A stretch of DNA of 64,000 nt from Welwitschia mirabilis (GCA_051453625.1 JBOZIK010000001.1:203852790-203916789), one strand, 5' to 3'; shown: positions 35,150 through 48,460, counted from the stretch's first letter. Notes: generated by a model not told the origin, from the letters alone. Program-made: numbers and translations.

Positions 35150-36241
35150 TGTTGTAGTGCATATTTATGCAATGTTTATGTCTTGAGTAGAATTTTGTTA
35201 ATCATAAATAATAATGCATAAACACAATACACTAATATATATGGAATTTGGCCTAATTATTGTAATCCGTCGAAGGCCAAAGTAGAAAATAAGAGAGTTG
35301 CTTTTAAAAGATAAATACTAATATCCTAATTTACAGAAATAACTTGTAATGCATAAAAAAGAAATGAAACACACTTATGCAAAGATAATCTAGGAAAAGA
35401 AAATAATAATGCACTTAACCTAAATTAACTAAGCACAACCTTAATAAATGTTGTCCTCATAACTTGTATCACAAGAGAAACTATAATCGGATCTTAAGAA
35501 ACATAGGCTATGAGAGAGAGAAACATTCACACATTAAAGAATAAAAGGACATGTTTTGTATTAGGAATCAAACTACATCCACGTTACAACTTAGCCATAC
35601 TTTAATATAGGAAATGCTATCTAACATTAAGGAAACGTCTCTCTAGAACTACAGGATTGATCTCTTACTTTTCGATCTCCTATCATGAGAATTTCGGATG
35701 TAAATGAAGATGAAAAGGAGAGTCAAAGGGAAGCTTACTTATAACATCTTACAGTAGAAAATAAAAAATAGAAGGTGCTACAAAATGCACTCTTTACAGA
35801 TAAGAAATGGATGAAATGATCAAGGGTTGGCTATCAGAATCGGTTACATGTTAATATCATCTTGACTATCATTAGGACAACATGGGGAACGACAGCTCAT
35901 TATAAAAAGTAACTCAAAATGATGACTCAAGAGTGATTAATTCATCCATATTAGTAACTAACAGTGTCATCATCCTATCTATCATGGGAACCATAGAGGG
36001 GACAATGGTCATTCCTAATTATTTTACAAAGGAGAAACTAGCCTTTCTATCAATATTCTTCTTTCAAGGCCTTGGGTATCAGAGTATGTCTGAAATGCAT
36101 TAAATCTAGGTAATAATTGCACATTTCTAAGATGTTATATCAATTCTCTAAAATCCTCAAAATTGCACCTAAATCTATATATATGTCTTGCAAAACAACT
36201 CATAAAACCCCTCTAAATAATCACAAATTGGCAGCACAACA
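35150..36241 (-). repeat. 5' LTR of element B
   Basis: 1092 bp, TGTTGTAGTG to GCACAACA on the plus strand, with TG...CA ends and TGTTG/CAACA terminal inverted repeat. It pairs with 28806-29892. Confidence 0.9.
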
Positions 36242-36246
36242 TTTAT
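36242..36246. repeat. Target site duplication of element B, right copy (TTTAT)
   Basis: Exact repeat of 28801-28805. Confidence 0.85.
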
Positions 36247-37689
36247 GAAGTAACTTATTAGATAGATGTCAAATAACAAATTGAATTTTATTATATTCTT
36301 GTCTTACAATAGAATATGAAGTAGAAATCAAAGAGAAAAAAAGTAGAGACTATTATTCAACCAAAGAAAGGGAAGATTATTGTAAAAATATTCACTTATT
36401 GATTGATAGAATAGGAGTTTGTGTTTGGTTAAGAGGTGCATTAGATTATGGAAAAGGATTTTATTTATACTTAAGGTAAAATAATATTTTTGAAAAAAGT
36501 GTAGAATTTCCTATTAAAAACCCCATCATAAAAGAACTAGAAGGTAGCTAAAAACTAGACACAAGTGTAGAGTGTTTTTATTAAAGTTTGTTTAGTTATG
36601 TTATCTAGCTAAAAATTGACAATAGAAGATTTGAGAACCTTCATGATGGTAGTAGCTGCCAAAGCTTGGAAGGAAAAAAATTTACATTTTGGATGAAAAT
36701 TTACTACCTACTTTAAGGATAAGAAAATGATTTTAATTTATAAGATCAACTTCAATAAAGAAAAATCAAAATTAAAGTTATTAACATTTAAAAAAATTCT
36801 TTAATAAAATATTATCAATCATGTAAACAGTCTTTATTTCTATGGAAGAAAAGTCAAGCAAAAATTGGAAAGCTCAACATAGTAGGAAATAAAATTGTAA
36901 CCATGGTGGCTTACATTAAAAATTAAATTTCCATGCATGAGTAACTAATATTACAAAGAAAATTAGAAAAATCTTGAGTAACAAAGATTTATCCATCATA
37001 AGGAACTTTAAGACTTCGATAAGAATCAAACTATAATCATAGCATCTAGCATAAGAAATCTCAACATCCTTTAAAGGAAGTGAATGGTACACTTATGTAA
37101 ACACTCGAACATGATAAGAGAAAAAAACTAAATATTTAAAGAAAAATAAAATGGGAAGCATAGTCTTTAAAAAACTATTTAAAAATATTAGAAGAAAAAA
37201 CAAAGTAAATAAGGGAATTGCTAGTTGCAGTATTACCTCTAGAAGGAATCAATTAGAAAGGGGAGCCACTCATAACAAGTCCTAACCCCAATGAAAAGAA
37301 TTGATAAAAAGCTAAAACTCTAAAACCAATAAAAAATTAACCACTTAATTATAATAAGATATAAACCTCTATTAAATATATGAATTAGGATTTTTCTAAT
37401 TAGTAATTAAGCTTAACTTTATATTTATTAACATTAAACTAATAACTTTATTAAATTATAACTTTACTAACTAAAAGCTAGATAATATTAATAAAAATAA
37501 TAAGATGAATTTCAATAAAAAAATTTATCCTAGAGTGGCTGTGATTTATAGAAATACCATTTGAGAAGAGAATGATAAAAATGAAGTCCATCAAAGATGT
37601 TAAATTAGAAAACAAAAAAATGCATTAAATAATAATTTAAATAATGTCTTTAATAAAGGATGAAATGGTTTTAAGTATATTGAAGTAGA
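36247..37689. other. Unidentified AT-rich sequence
   Basis: This should continue the sequence into which element B inserted, but I could not recognise LINE endonuclease text on the minus strand. A short plus-strand phrase (AAKAWKEKNLHFG near 36650) may be coding relic. Confidence 0.4.
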
Positions 37690-39700
37690 TCATACTTCTA
37701 AAAAAGAGTAAACCAAAAAGTATGTTAAGATATGCTAAGAGCACAAATAAAAACTAAATAAGAAGTTTGAGAATGAATTAAAGGATGTAATGTTAAGAAA
37801 TTTAATGTATGAAGGAAAGAAAGATATCCTAGAAAAGGAACTAAACATAGAAAAGGGAAAAGTAATGATAACCAATAAAGCATTTTTGAAGAAAGTAGAA
37901 GTAATATTAAAGTAAATATAATTATGAAGAAAGATGAGAGTGAAAAAATGATAAAGGTATAGTTTCTGGAAAATGTCGAAAAGATAGTATTTATTAGAAA
38001 AACAAAATTAACCCATCTAAATAACATGGCTAATATAAATATTTAGATTAATGCTTTTCATATTATGTTCTTTTAAACCTACTTTCATAAAGCAGGATTT
38101 TTTTATGCATATTACCCTAAATAATGAGGATAATACAAATATCTAAATCAATGCTCTATACATGGAATTCTTAAAAAACCTTATACATTTTATACATAAA
38201 AGCATAATGGGCATATTTGTTTTACAAGATGTAGTTATTACAATACTTAATTAATACAAGATGAAGAATATTTATCTAATATTAATACAAATATTTCCCT
38301 TACACATTTGAACAAAAAAAATCTACTTTCATTCATTCATTAAGAGAGTGCTTAAAAGATCTAGTATAATTTGTAGTTTCAAGGTCTAATTTTGTAATAG
38401 ATATGCTAATCTAAGTTTTATTCCTCCTAAAAAGTCTATAAGTGAAGATTAAGCATCTAATTGGTAACTAAAACAAGAGTTGTATTCATTACATCATTTT
38501 ATATTATGTGGCATAAAATTAGAGGCGCTGAAACTATTAAAGAAAAGAAATATCAACTACCTATAAGTAATTAAGATAAGTTAAATAACATAAAATATCA
38601 TGAAAATCTTAGTAATATGAGTTTAAAAATTTTGAAACTAAAAAGATATCGAAAAGAATTAAAAAACAAGATAAGACTTAACAAAGATGAGTACTAATCA
38701 TTCTAATATTAAAATAGAATATATTAGATAAACTAGAAAGCTAGATTCTAATGATTCCTAAAGAACACATTAATGAAGTAAATCAGGTATTAGTTCATCT
38801 TCTTAGTTTCATAAGAGATGTGTCAATTATTACTAATTCTAGCTAAGGGTTATAAAATATATTACATATCTTAGAATATAAATGGAAATAAATTTAGATA
38901 AAATAGAAGTTGTAATTACTAGAATAAAAAAGAGAGAGTACAATTTCTAGTTTAATAACAAGCAAGTTGAGATTACTATTGCTTATAGATACTTAAGATT
39001 AGACTATATTTTAGATTGCAAATGGAATAAATGTATCTTAAAAATATAGTTAATTGCTAGAATGCATACTATGAAATAAAAGATACATGTAAGAAGGAAA
39101 GCATCTATACATAGAATTTCTAAAAATATCTATTTATGATTACTATAAACTTAGTTGCTATATATGGATGTCTACTTTGAGGATTAATATTATCCAAAAT
39201 ATAGTGGAAGAAGATAGAGAAGTTGGCAAAAAAATTATTTTGGATGAATTTAACATTAAAAATCAAGTGCCATTTGTGATTTTTTGGTTAGAGGCATATA
39301 TGACCTTTCAAAGCTGAGGTAATGTACTAGTTTATTATCTTTTGTCATAACTTGGAATAAAGTAATAGTTTTAAATGTTTAAAACAAGTACTCATAATCA
39401 CTCATCATAATAGATGATATGAAGATGTAAAGATATGGCTAAGTAAATATTAGAACATTCAAGACCTAAAACAATAATTAATCTAAACATAACTTATAAG
39501 ATGATAAAATAAAGGAGTATAAAATAATGTCAAAGAGAGTAGAAAAGAACAAGAAAATTGTGTTTTACTATGAACATATTTAACTAGTCAAACTAGAGAA
39601 AAGAACAAATATCTTATCATAGCAATTATATTAGAAAATCAACTACTAATTTAAAGAATTAAAGTGGGATTTTGTAATTCCTTAGCCACTACACTACTCA
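37690..39700 (+). pseudogene. Decayed coding-like sequence, family not recognised
   Basis: Several plus-strand stretches read like eroded protein rather than random AT-rich DNA. Examples are FENELKDVMLRNLMYEGKKD and ILEKELNIEKGKVMI near 37765-37870, FFMHITLNNEDNT near 38100, FIHKSIMGIFVLQDVVITIL near 38190-38250, NNKQVEITIAYRYLRLDYIL near 38950-39010 and AKQILEHSRPKTIINLNITY near 39440-39500. TAA and TAG stops are common, as in the nearby retrotransposons. I found no enzyme motif. The hydrophobic open frame on the opposite strand (38027-37725) is the shadow of the lysine-rich text. Confidence 0.35.
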
Positions 39701-42700
39701 CATCATTAGAGTATGTGTTATGGTTGTAACAAGGGTAGCATTACATAGTACATTGGGGTGTGCAAAGTGGAGATCTTACACATGCTGCTAAAACATTGGT
39801 TATTATGAGGCATTAGTTGTTTATCATAGAGATGAATCAATATTAATCAAAATGAAAAAGCATCAAAAAAAATTCTCAAATATTGATGAAAGAGAGCTAG
39901 AAATCCTTCTGGAAAAAACCTGCCCAATTGTGAAAGAAATTTTATTTTAAAGCTTTATTGATTCTTCCTTTAAAAGGTTTTTTTAATTTTTTTTAATTGA
40001 ATCATTGACAATTAGGAAAAACTTTCAAATTCTACATGGTTGGGAAGGCATTTTCAAAGTTAATTTGTTCATAGAATAGGACTTATAGCTACCATTTTAG
40101 GGTAAAGCAAAGTGAAATGAAATTATCTGATGCAAGTGAGTAAATAAGTAATTTATTTTTTTTGTTTGTTTTTATATGCATAATTTTGATTTGATATAGG
40201 ATATTTCTCATTTATTTTATTATTTCTATATATTATATTCTTCCAAATTTTCTTAGTGTAACATTTTTTTCTGATCATTAATGGTCCCATATGCAACATA
40301 GTCTTTGTAACTTGAGAACATTATGTTTATACTTTACTTTCTTTTTCCTATGTTAAAAATTATTGTACTACTGTGCTATCTTGGCCTTAAAGTTCAAAAG
40401 GGGATTTTAATTACTTTTTGCTTATACTTTCTCTTGGCTTTATCTTGGAGGTGCAATCCTTTTTTTTCTTCTACATTTTTTTATTTATTCCTTCTTAATT
40501 CGATTCTTATTTACAAGCAATCCCATAATTCCATATACTAGCTTCATTGTTCTTTCATAAGTTTTATATAATAGAGACTAAAATAAAGTAGGCTTCAAAG
40601 TGACAGGACATTTTTAAAACTTAGTGTTTACTATTAGGCATTAGAGCTAATTTTCCTTCAGCACTTGTATATTACTATTAAGTAAAAGGTTAANNNNNNN
40701 NNNACCCCCCTTCCTTTTTTTTTCTTTGTTTGTTTATTTGATTAAGCATGGAATCTTTTTAAGGTTCAATAATAGGATTTATATAAGAGTGTTTTTGATA
40801 GATGATAAATCTTAACTATTGTATTGACATTATGAAAATGATGTTGATTAATTTGAGCATCTTAACATAAAAATATCATAATATGAATGGTTTTTTTGCC
40901 TCAGTATAATTATATAATTATTTTTATTTCTATGGAAGGCCATTTTCGTTATTTTAATTTATTCAACTTCTTATTTAATTTGGTTTTTCTTTTTCTTATT
41001 AAGGATGACAGCTAAATTTAGTAACATCCCTTGTATATGCATATTACTCAATTTGTTGGCTTTATTTAGTTTAAAAATAACTTTTATCAAACTTCTAAAA
41101 CTATTAAGGCTTCCTTGCTTAATCTTTATATTGCTATTTGTTTATTCTCTCAACAAAATAGAAATTTTGATAACAACTAAGAAAGTTATTTATGAGGATA
41201 AATTGGTTTCCATTTCCTGTTATATTTTCCGTTAGCACCCTAATTTCATATTTGCTATACATGATGGGATGAATAATGCAATTTAAAAGTATAACTCTAA
41301 AATCTAGTTAATTCCATATTTCATCATTTTTAATATCACAACTTATTACAAGTTTACATAGAAATATGACATTCAAAAGGACTTTGCAATGAGTTCTATT
41401 TTACAACATACCATAAAAAGTTAATAATAGGAAGAATTAAATTATTTTGGCTTCATGGTTTTTAACAATTTCACACCTAAGGTAAACAAATTTCATAAAA
41501 TAAACATCTCTTTAGTCAAATCCTAACTCTAGAGTATAAAATAGGCTCTTACACCAAACATTTTACATTACATAAGGGTTTTCAAATTTTTATGGTATTA
41601 AAATTCACATAATCTTCAAATAAATACACTTTTATATAGTCTTATAATATAAGCAATACTATATGAAAATAAAATACTAACTCTACATTTCAATCCCTTG
41701 ATGACTAAGTAATTCATAAACTAAGAAAGCCATATAATTGTATGAGAAGCTTCAAGAAGTATTCTTTAGATATTATTTAACAATTTGTTTTAACATAAGT
41801 ATTTTGCATGAAAACAATATCTCTTTATGTTATTAGCTAGATAGATTGATATTTTCTCTCAACATAGGGATGTCATTAAATATATTTTAGAAGATTTTAT
41901 TTTTACTTTAAACATGAAACATATAATACAAAAGCTAACCTATAAAACATTTAACTAAAACAAGTAATGGGCTCTTAGCCAAAAACCTTTAAGATTATAT
42001 TAGGGTTACAAATTTAATTATTTATTATGTTAAGATTAAAGTACTTTAAATGTTGATTGATGATGTAATATCTTACGTCATATTATAATACATCCTTAAT
42101 GTAGTGATATTGCAGCCACTCATTGGTTAAGCAATAATATAGAAATAAAACCCAAAGGTATTGCCAAGGTATAAATGGTATTGTTATAGGTTATGATAAC
42201 AAACTAATATGGGTTTATTATATGGTTTCAAATTTATGAGTGAGTCTTAAAGTGAATAATTATAATGAGGGTTTTCAAACATAGTATGATCCTAATAAAA
42301 GAGGTGAACACTAATATCATAAACATGTATAATAAGTCACATACATGTAGTTTAATTTTTTATTATTATGTTCTTATCTATTAATAGTTTATTATTATAC
42401 TACATACCAAGTATATGTATTATATTAAATAATACATATGAATAATTTTACATATATAATATACTCTATTATATTATATTTATACATAATATAATATAAT
42501 ATTATATTATACTATATCATATCATATCATATCATATCATATCATATCATATTATATTATATTATATTATATTATATTATATTGTCCCATATGCATAGAA
42601 TTACATATACCTTATAATGGTTAGACATGTTTAATTATTACCTTAAAATATATTAGAGGTAAGAAAGATGGTAAACCTAACATTTTAGTAGTTGTACCTT

Positions 42701-43816
42701 TCCCTTAAAGTATAACTACCATAACCACTCAATCAAATAATTTAATTATGCTTAAGACCTTACAGTGTACCAATAACAACATCTATAAGTTCTAATCCAT
42801 TACCCACTAAATGAAGAAGAATTAACCACTAGTTAGACTACCACAATATTTATGTTTTCAAACTTAAACATGTTTTATTTTTAAGATTTAAATGTATGAT
42901 ATATTATATAAATTATGTTATGGATGATATGCTTATGATATTATGCTTATGTTGAAAAAAAATGCATTATTAACATTATATGATATACATATTAGAAAAT
43001 AATTATATGTAATGGAATGGTTTAAGGTAATAAATAGTAGCAATAATAATATCATTTGATATACATACAAATAGTTTAATGTGGGAGATCTACCCTTAGG
43101 ATAAACCATTATGATGCCAATATCAATTTTGATTAATAAAAACATCGATCAACTAAACTTGATTCATAAAATATTGAGAATAATCATGATGTTAAGGTGC
43201 AAAATATCTTAAGCTAAATAGAAGGCCTAGACAATTAAACAATTTGCTAATTTGTGATGGCCCTTAGAGGCAAATGTATATGTATGTATATCTAGCATAA
43301 TTTGATTTGAATTCCTTTATATTATTTTATTAGCATTGTAAATATTTTAATTTATAGACTTAGTTTTACTATGTTAGCATTATTAAAGGACTATTTATGG
43401 GATTCCTTAGTCATAATGGTGTGTGTTTATGTGAATTAATGCAATTATGTTATATATAGTATAATTATACAATGATGTAGGTTTAGCACATTTCTCAGTG
43501 ATTTTAATTGCTTCTAGTATGCCTTGACTTTTTTCAGGTATGTATTCTAAAGCATATTTTCTTATGTGCTCATGCATATGAATTAAATGTCTTAAGTATT
43601 TATTTGTTATCTTGTATACAAAATTATATAACATTAGGAATTGTTATATTATGCTCATTAAAACAGTTAAGTATTTAATTATCTTTCTTTAACTTTTATT
43701 ATGCTAAGCCTATTAAGACTAGTAATTTAATCAGAGGCATTAGACTAGTTACTTTTAGCATTTTATATTTATAATTATTGATTCAATACATTATGTTATA
43801 AAAAGATTAACTATGA
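39701..43816. other. Unidentified AT-rich sequence up to the insertion site of element D
   Basis: It holds a 10-N gap (40694-40703) followed by a C run, two short hydrophobic open stretches (40323-40541, 72 codons; 41005-41235, 76 codons) without known motifs, and the microsatellite at 42513-42583. A 75-codon minus-strand frame at 43634-43407 is not recognised. Nothing else was seen. Confidence 0.4.
42513..42583 (+). repeat. Pentanucleotide microsatellite, TATCA block followed by TATTA block
   Basis: About seven TATCA units run directly into about seven TATTA units in the same register. The flanking 42380-42512 is also rich in TATAA and TATTA phrases. Confidence 0.9.
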
Positions 43817-43821
43817 GGTAC
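43817..43821. repeat. Target site duplication of element D, left copy (GGTAC)
   Basis: GGTAC precedes the 5' LTR and recurs at 55277-55281 after the 3' LTR. Confidence 0.85.
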
Positions 43822-44674
43822 TGATGAGAATGAATTTTATGTAAATCTTGCTTAGTGATAAAGTGTTTTCATTATCTCAATTATGTATTTTATCAGAAAA
43901 TAGATGTTTTTCTCTATCTCTATGCTTACTAATCAATAGGTTAGTTAGTTAGTATGTTAGTAGGTTAGTATGCATGTATTTCATTATTGCATTTCAAGTA
44001 TAGGATGTCAAGTAGCATGAAGATAAGAGAGAAGGTTAAGGTAGTAAATCAACATAATAATCCCAATCATATACTTATTCCTCGAGAGCAAAGAATGAAA
44101 ATAGAAAAGCTAACAAGGGTATAAGAATGTGATCACCACCAAAAGTGGGGATCTTTTTGGTAAAAATGTTCTAAAAATAGACAAGGCCAGAAAGTTAAGG
44201 AACTCAAGCTATCCTACAAAGGTATCAGTAGCATTTTCTCATACTCCATAGTATTACCTATAAAGGAGAACACAGTTGTTAACTCATCTTTATGTAACAA
44301 TTGGTATTTCAAGATAAAGCTGAAAAGCATTTAAGAATTTTTTTGTGCATACTTTATTACTTAAAAAAGTAATATTACTTCTATGTTGCTCCTGTTTGTG
44401 TAACTGAATATAAACTAGGATAATTCGAGTACTTAGAAATAAGTATTGCTCAGTAGTCTATTTAACTTTTATCATGTTCTATTTCTTTCATTATTCTTTA
44501 TTGGTGTAATATATGTACATATTAATTAAGATTTAATAAATAACCTAACTATTTCAAGTAACTTCATCACAAGATTATTGTGATGGTGAATTTTGAACTA
44601 AATGGTTAAGTCTTAACCAGTTCTTTAGTAAGTGTTTATTTCTATACTTATTTTATCATATAATCCACTCATCA
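43822..44674 (+). repeat. 5' LTR of element D
   Basis: 853 bp, TGATGAGAATG to CACTCATCA. It aligns with 54318-55276. It carries a run of TTAGTTAG and TTAGTAGG phrases near 43940-43970 that is also present in the 3' copy near 54437-54467. Confidence 0.9.
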
Positions 44675-44677
44675 TTT

Positions 44678-44695
44678 TGGTGATAGAAGGAAAGT
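44678..44695 (+). other. Primer-binding site of element D, tRNA not identified
   Basis: TGGTGATAGAAGGAAAGT begins three bases after the LTR. The TGG start fits the CCA end of a tRNA. A similar site follows the LTR at 17061-17927. I could not assign the tRNA. Confidence 0.55.
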
Positions 44696-44699
44696 GGCT

Positions 44700-46500
44700 C
44701 TAAAATCAACTATTAGAGATGATAAAAAGTGTCATATAACAATCTAGTCAAGGAAAATGGTAAAATAAAATAGGTAGGTACATTAAAGATTCACAAAATT
44801 ATGGTTTAAATAACTGAACCGAAAGTATTATTAAATTAGACGTAGAAGAAGACGATTTTATAAAAGATGAAGTAATCTTAGAAAAAATGGTAAAAGATCA
44901 AATATTTTCTAAATTAATGATTGAATTGAATCAACTATTGTATAGCATTCTTATATCACCCCACTCACTAAGAGAATATTCTTAAATAGTTCAGGTCACA
45001 AAACCTAAAAAGAGGGTTATAACAGGATGTTATTGGGAAAATGATCGAAATTCAAGACCATTAAATCATGATACCCACTAATTAGATGATTTAAGCCCTA
45101 TCAATCCTATAGTCCTATTGTAACTAGATAAAGTAAAAAACATAAATACTATAATGCTATCCACTTTTAAAGTAGAAAATCAAAAGAACCCCTATTACAC
45201 CTAAGCTTATTTAATGCTTTATCTTGACTCAGAGTCTAATTTTTTAAGATATTTTCCTTTTTTTCTAAAAGGAGATGCTCAATTATGATATCATAGAAAC
45301 CTTAATCATAATTTTAGTTCATGGGAAACCCTTAAAAATTCTTTCCTAACTAAATTTCAACCCACGAGAATGGTCGAAGATCTTAAAGAACAAATCCTAA
45401 ACATTAAATAAAGAGATAATGAAAGATTTGGTGAATTCATAAATAGGCATAACATATTGTAAGAAAAATTTTCTAATCATGAATCATATCTAGGAAAGAA
45501 TTCAGAGGCTTTTTTAGAGAACTATAGAGTCATACATTAAATGAATTAAACTTGCTACATAGAGAAAGCATCAAAACCAAGAATGTCTAACAAGTGGAAG
45601 AAGCCATTATTCAGTTTTATAACATGAGTCAAGGATGAGGTTAAGAGAATGAAAAAAAGAAGAAGGTAAATGAAGTATGTACCCCAGAACTAGATGGTAG
45701 TGTATATAGCTAAAAACATACTAGTCTTATGGAAGAAGTAGCTAAAAATGTAACTGATAGTATGGTATAAAAATTTGATGGATTAGATGTACCACACTTT
45801 AAGGAGGAAGAAGGACCTACATGTGAACACTGTGGGGAAGATAATCAAGATGAAATAGAATGCCCTTAAATGCAATAATTTTTTTAGTGATTAAATACAA
45901 ATAGATTGAATTTAAATTTCAGTAATCAACCTCAAACTAAAACGAAATCATATCCTTGCCAAAGTGGAAAATGGAAAGAAAAAATAAAGAGACCTTTACA
46001 AGGTATGTAAACTTAAATAGGAAAAATTAATATGATTACTATAGAATTTAAAAAATAGAAATTTAAAAGACCAAAGAGAAAATTAGAAATAGAAAGAAAA
46101 GAAGGAAAAATCTTTGCTTAACCTCAATTAAATCATAAAAAAGCAATAAGTAAGGCAGTAACTACTAGACCTGGAAAACAGAAGTGATGTATGAATCATA
46201 GGAAAAGGATGTGAATTCAATAAACTCTCTAGATAAAGCAAAGGAAGAGGCTAAAAGAAAAACAATTAAAAAAGCCTTAGTAGATTCTTTATCTTTTCAA
46301 ATGAAAAGTAAACAAATATAACATTTAAAAGTTTAAAAAGATATAAAATATTTAACAAGAATATTAGAAGACAAAAATATCAATACCTCTTTTAAAATTA
46401 TTAAAAGACATACCTATGTATTAGAAATAATTGAAGAGTATGTGCTCAAAACAAAAAAAATAAAAAAGAAAGTAAGAAATAAAAACAAATTAAGATGGTA
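44700..46500 (+). pseudogene. gag of element D
   Basis: The capsid-type core is clear at about 45240-45540: LRYFPFFLKGDAQL, then WETLKNSFLTKFQPTRMVED and INIKQRDNERFGEFI-like text (LNIK, stop for Gln, RDNERFGEFINRHNIL). This is the classic plant retrotransposon gag domain. A zinc knuckle lies at 45822-45863, reading CEHCGEDNQDEIEC: spacing C-x2-C-x4-H-x4-C is kept, but the His is Gln. The following 600 bp encode a lysine-rich linker towards protease. Stops sit at many Gln positions (for example before RDNERF and at the end of ECP). Confidence 0.8.
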
Positions 46501-47000
46501 AGGAAGGATCAAGTTTCTTAAGCTTCCACGCAATTTCTTCAAAATAGATAACATGAACCTATGATAGATGTGAAAATAGATGGAAAACTTAAAGTAGAAA
46601 GAGTTATAGATCTTGGAGCAAGCATGAATGTTATGGCCTATGAGACTTAATGAAAATTTAGGAAAACCAAAATTAATATCTTATAAAGAAAAAGTTTACT
46701 TAGCATATGGCTCAGCAGTTCTAACAAAAGGAGTTCTAAAGGAGATACCGATAGAACTCCAAGGTTTTATCTATTTGATAGATTCACTAGTAATAAAAAC
46801 TTAAGAAGAAACCCAGTCACTGATTCTTGAAATATCGTGAATGGTTACTATAGATGCTACTATTTATTCTAAAAGAGTGGTAATGGAAATTAGTCTTAGA
46901 TATCTTAAAAAAGAGATCAAACTTTTTGATGTAGTGGCTATTAAAGAAATGGTAAATACCAAAGAAGCAAGAATCAATGAAATCATAACATAGGAAGTTA
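46500..47000 (+). pseudogene. Aspartic protease of element D
   Basis: Near 46560-46640 the frame reads MIDVKIDGKLKVERVIDLGA, continuing SMNVMAYET, so the catalytic D-L-G-A is present. The domain then breaks by frameshift. A further stretch reads ELQGFIYLID near 46755 (in another frame), and the ILG-like block (LILEIS) near 46825 is altered. It resembles the C copy, which lacks the active site. Confidence 0.75.
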
Positions 47001-47379
47001 ATCTAATATTAAATAAATAAAATAAGGAGAATTATGAGAAAGAAGATTAAGTAGCTCAAGAAGTAGAAAAGCCTCCTCTTAAGAAAGGACTAAAATATAT
47101 TGAGGTAGCTCCTAATAAATCTTTGATCATAAATAATTATTTAACTCATTCTTAGAAGAGAAGAATTAAAATAATTTTTATTAAAAGAAAAGAAGTCTTT
47201 GCTTGGAATGATATAGATATTAAAGGAATATATCTAAAAATTTGCCAATGTAGAATCTATTTTAATATTTCTATTAAACTAAGTCAGCAACCAGAAAGAA
47301 GATGTAACTCACATGTGAAGGAGATAAGTAAATAAGAAATTTTTAAACTCTTAGAAGTAGGATTCATTTACCAAATATT

Positions 47380-47920
47380 TGATTCAAAATAAGTTAATCT
47401 TACAATGATTATATTAAAGAAAGGAAATAAATGAAGGGTATGTATAGACTTCAGAATGCCAATATAGCAACTTATAAACATCATTTTCCTCTTTTATTTA
47501 TTGATTAAGTTTTAGAAAAGAGTATCTAGAGATGAATACTACAGCTTCCTAGATGGATATAATAGCTACAATTAGGTTTCTATAGCTTTAGAGAATTGAG
47601 CCAAACTAACTTTCACTTATCATTAGGGCACTTATGCCTATAAAGTACTACCATTTAGACTATGTAATACTCTTAATAATTTTAAAATTTAGTAAATAGG
47701 TTTTTTCAAGATATTATAGAAAGATTAGTCAAGGTATTTATGTATGATTTCTCAACATTTAAAAAGAAATTTGAGGATTTATCTTAGAGACTAGAAAAAG
47801 TTTAGAAAGATACAAGGAAAAATGCCTTAGATTATTTTGGTTGAAAAGTAATCCTATGATGATAAAAGTAATAGTATTAGGAAATAAAAGGATGTGGAAT
47901 ATGATTAGACTGAGGAATGT
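47380..47920 (+). pseudogene. Reverse transcriptase of element D
   Basis: KGNK, stop for Trp, RVCIDFRMP-like text lies near 47424-47460 (R-V-C-[IV]-D-F-R of Ty3/gypsy RT). Next come FLDGY and SYNQVSIALEN near 47548-47595, TYAYKVLPFRLCNT near 47629-47670 (active form PFGLCNA), and FMYDFSTF at 47737-47757. In the last, the first catalytic Asp of MDD has become Tyr. Frameshifts follow, and the connection to RNase H is shortened compared with element C. Confidence 0.8.
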
Positions 47921-48460
47921 CAAAATCCCTACCAAACTTTAAAAGATAAACATTTATTAGCACTTATTCTATAAGGACCAAATTAGACAAAACTGTTCCA
48001 CATTATGACTAATGCATCTTAACATGCTAGAGGAGTAGGTTTAGGATAGAAAAATGAAGACAATAAATCTTATGCCATTTCTTACATAAGTAATAACTTC
48101 AAACTAGATTAAAACACTTATACAATAACATAAAAAGAATTTCTAGTAGTGTTAATGGCATTGGAATAATTTAGGCATTATATTTTAGGTTATGAAGTCA
48201 AAGTTCATACTAATCATAGTATCATTAGATTTCTAATGAGTAAGAAATAAGTAAAATTAAAAATTATGAGATGGATATTATTAATGCAAGAGTTTAATTT
48301 AAAAATTTTTGATAGAAAAAGGATATAGAATATGATAATAGATTACCTATCAAAATTAGAGTTTTTGAATGAAGAGTAGAAAAACATAAGAGATAAGTTT
48401 TTAGATGAGCATCTTTTTCAAGTAACTATAAATCTATGATATGCTGACATTGCTAGCTTT
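47920..48460 (+). pseudogene. RNase H of element D
   Basis: MTNAS near 48005 replaces TDAS, so the first catalytic Asp is Asn. The text then follows the C copy closely: NKSYAISYISNNFKL, FLVVLMALE, GYEVKVHTNHSIIRFL and RWILLMQEFNLKIFDRK, then a stretch leading towards integrase. Stops stand at Gln codons before FRHYILGY and in KK.VKLKIMRW. Confidence 0.8.

Larger units (their letters stand above)
28806..36241 (-). mobile_element. Complete but RT/integrase-less Athila-type Ty3/gypsy element B
   Basis: A full LTR retrotransposon of 7436 bp on the minus strand: 5' LTR 36241-35150, primer-binding site 35146-35129, leader, gag from 34476, protease near 32800-32500, a 3' untranslated part and 3' LTR 29892-28806, flanked by TTTAT on both sides. 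Between protease and 3' LTR only about 2.3 kb remain (29893-32210), in which I find no RT, RNase H or integrase motif. The copy therefore depended on another element. The two LTRs differ at very roughly one base in seven by eye, so the insertion is old. Element A is a relative. Confidence 0.88.

Noticed and set aside
37725-38027. 100-codon hydrophobic minus-strand frame that could suggest a membrane protein
   Set aside because: The plus strand here is lysine-, asparagine- and glutamate-rich; its complement automatically reads Phe, Leu, Ile and Ser. No signal or motif supports it.
40323-41235. Two small hydrophobic proteins (72 and 76 codons)
   Set aside because: Isolated, T-rich, without motif or conserved context; expected by chance in such AT-rich DNA.
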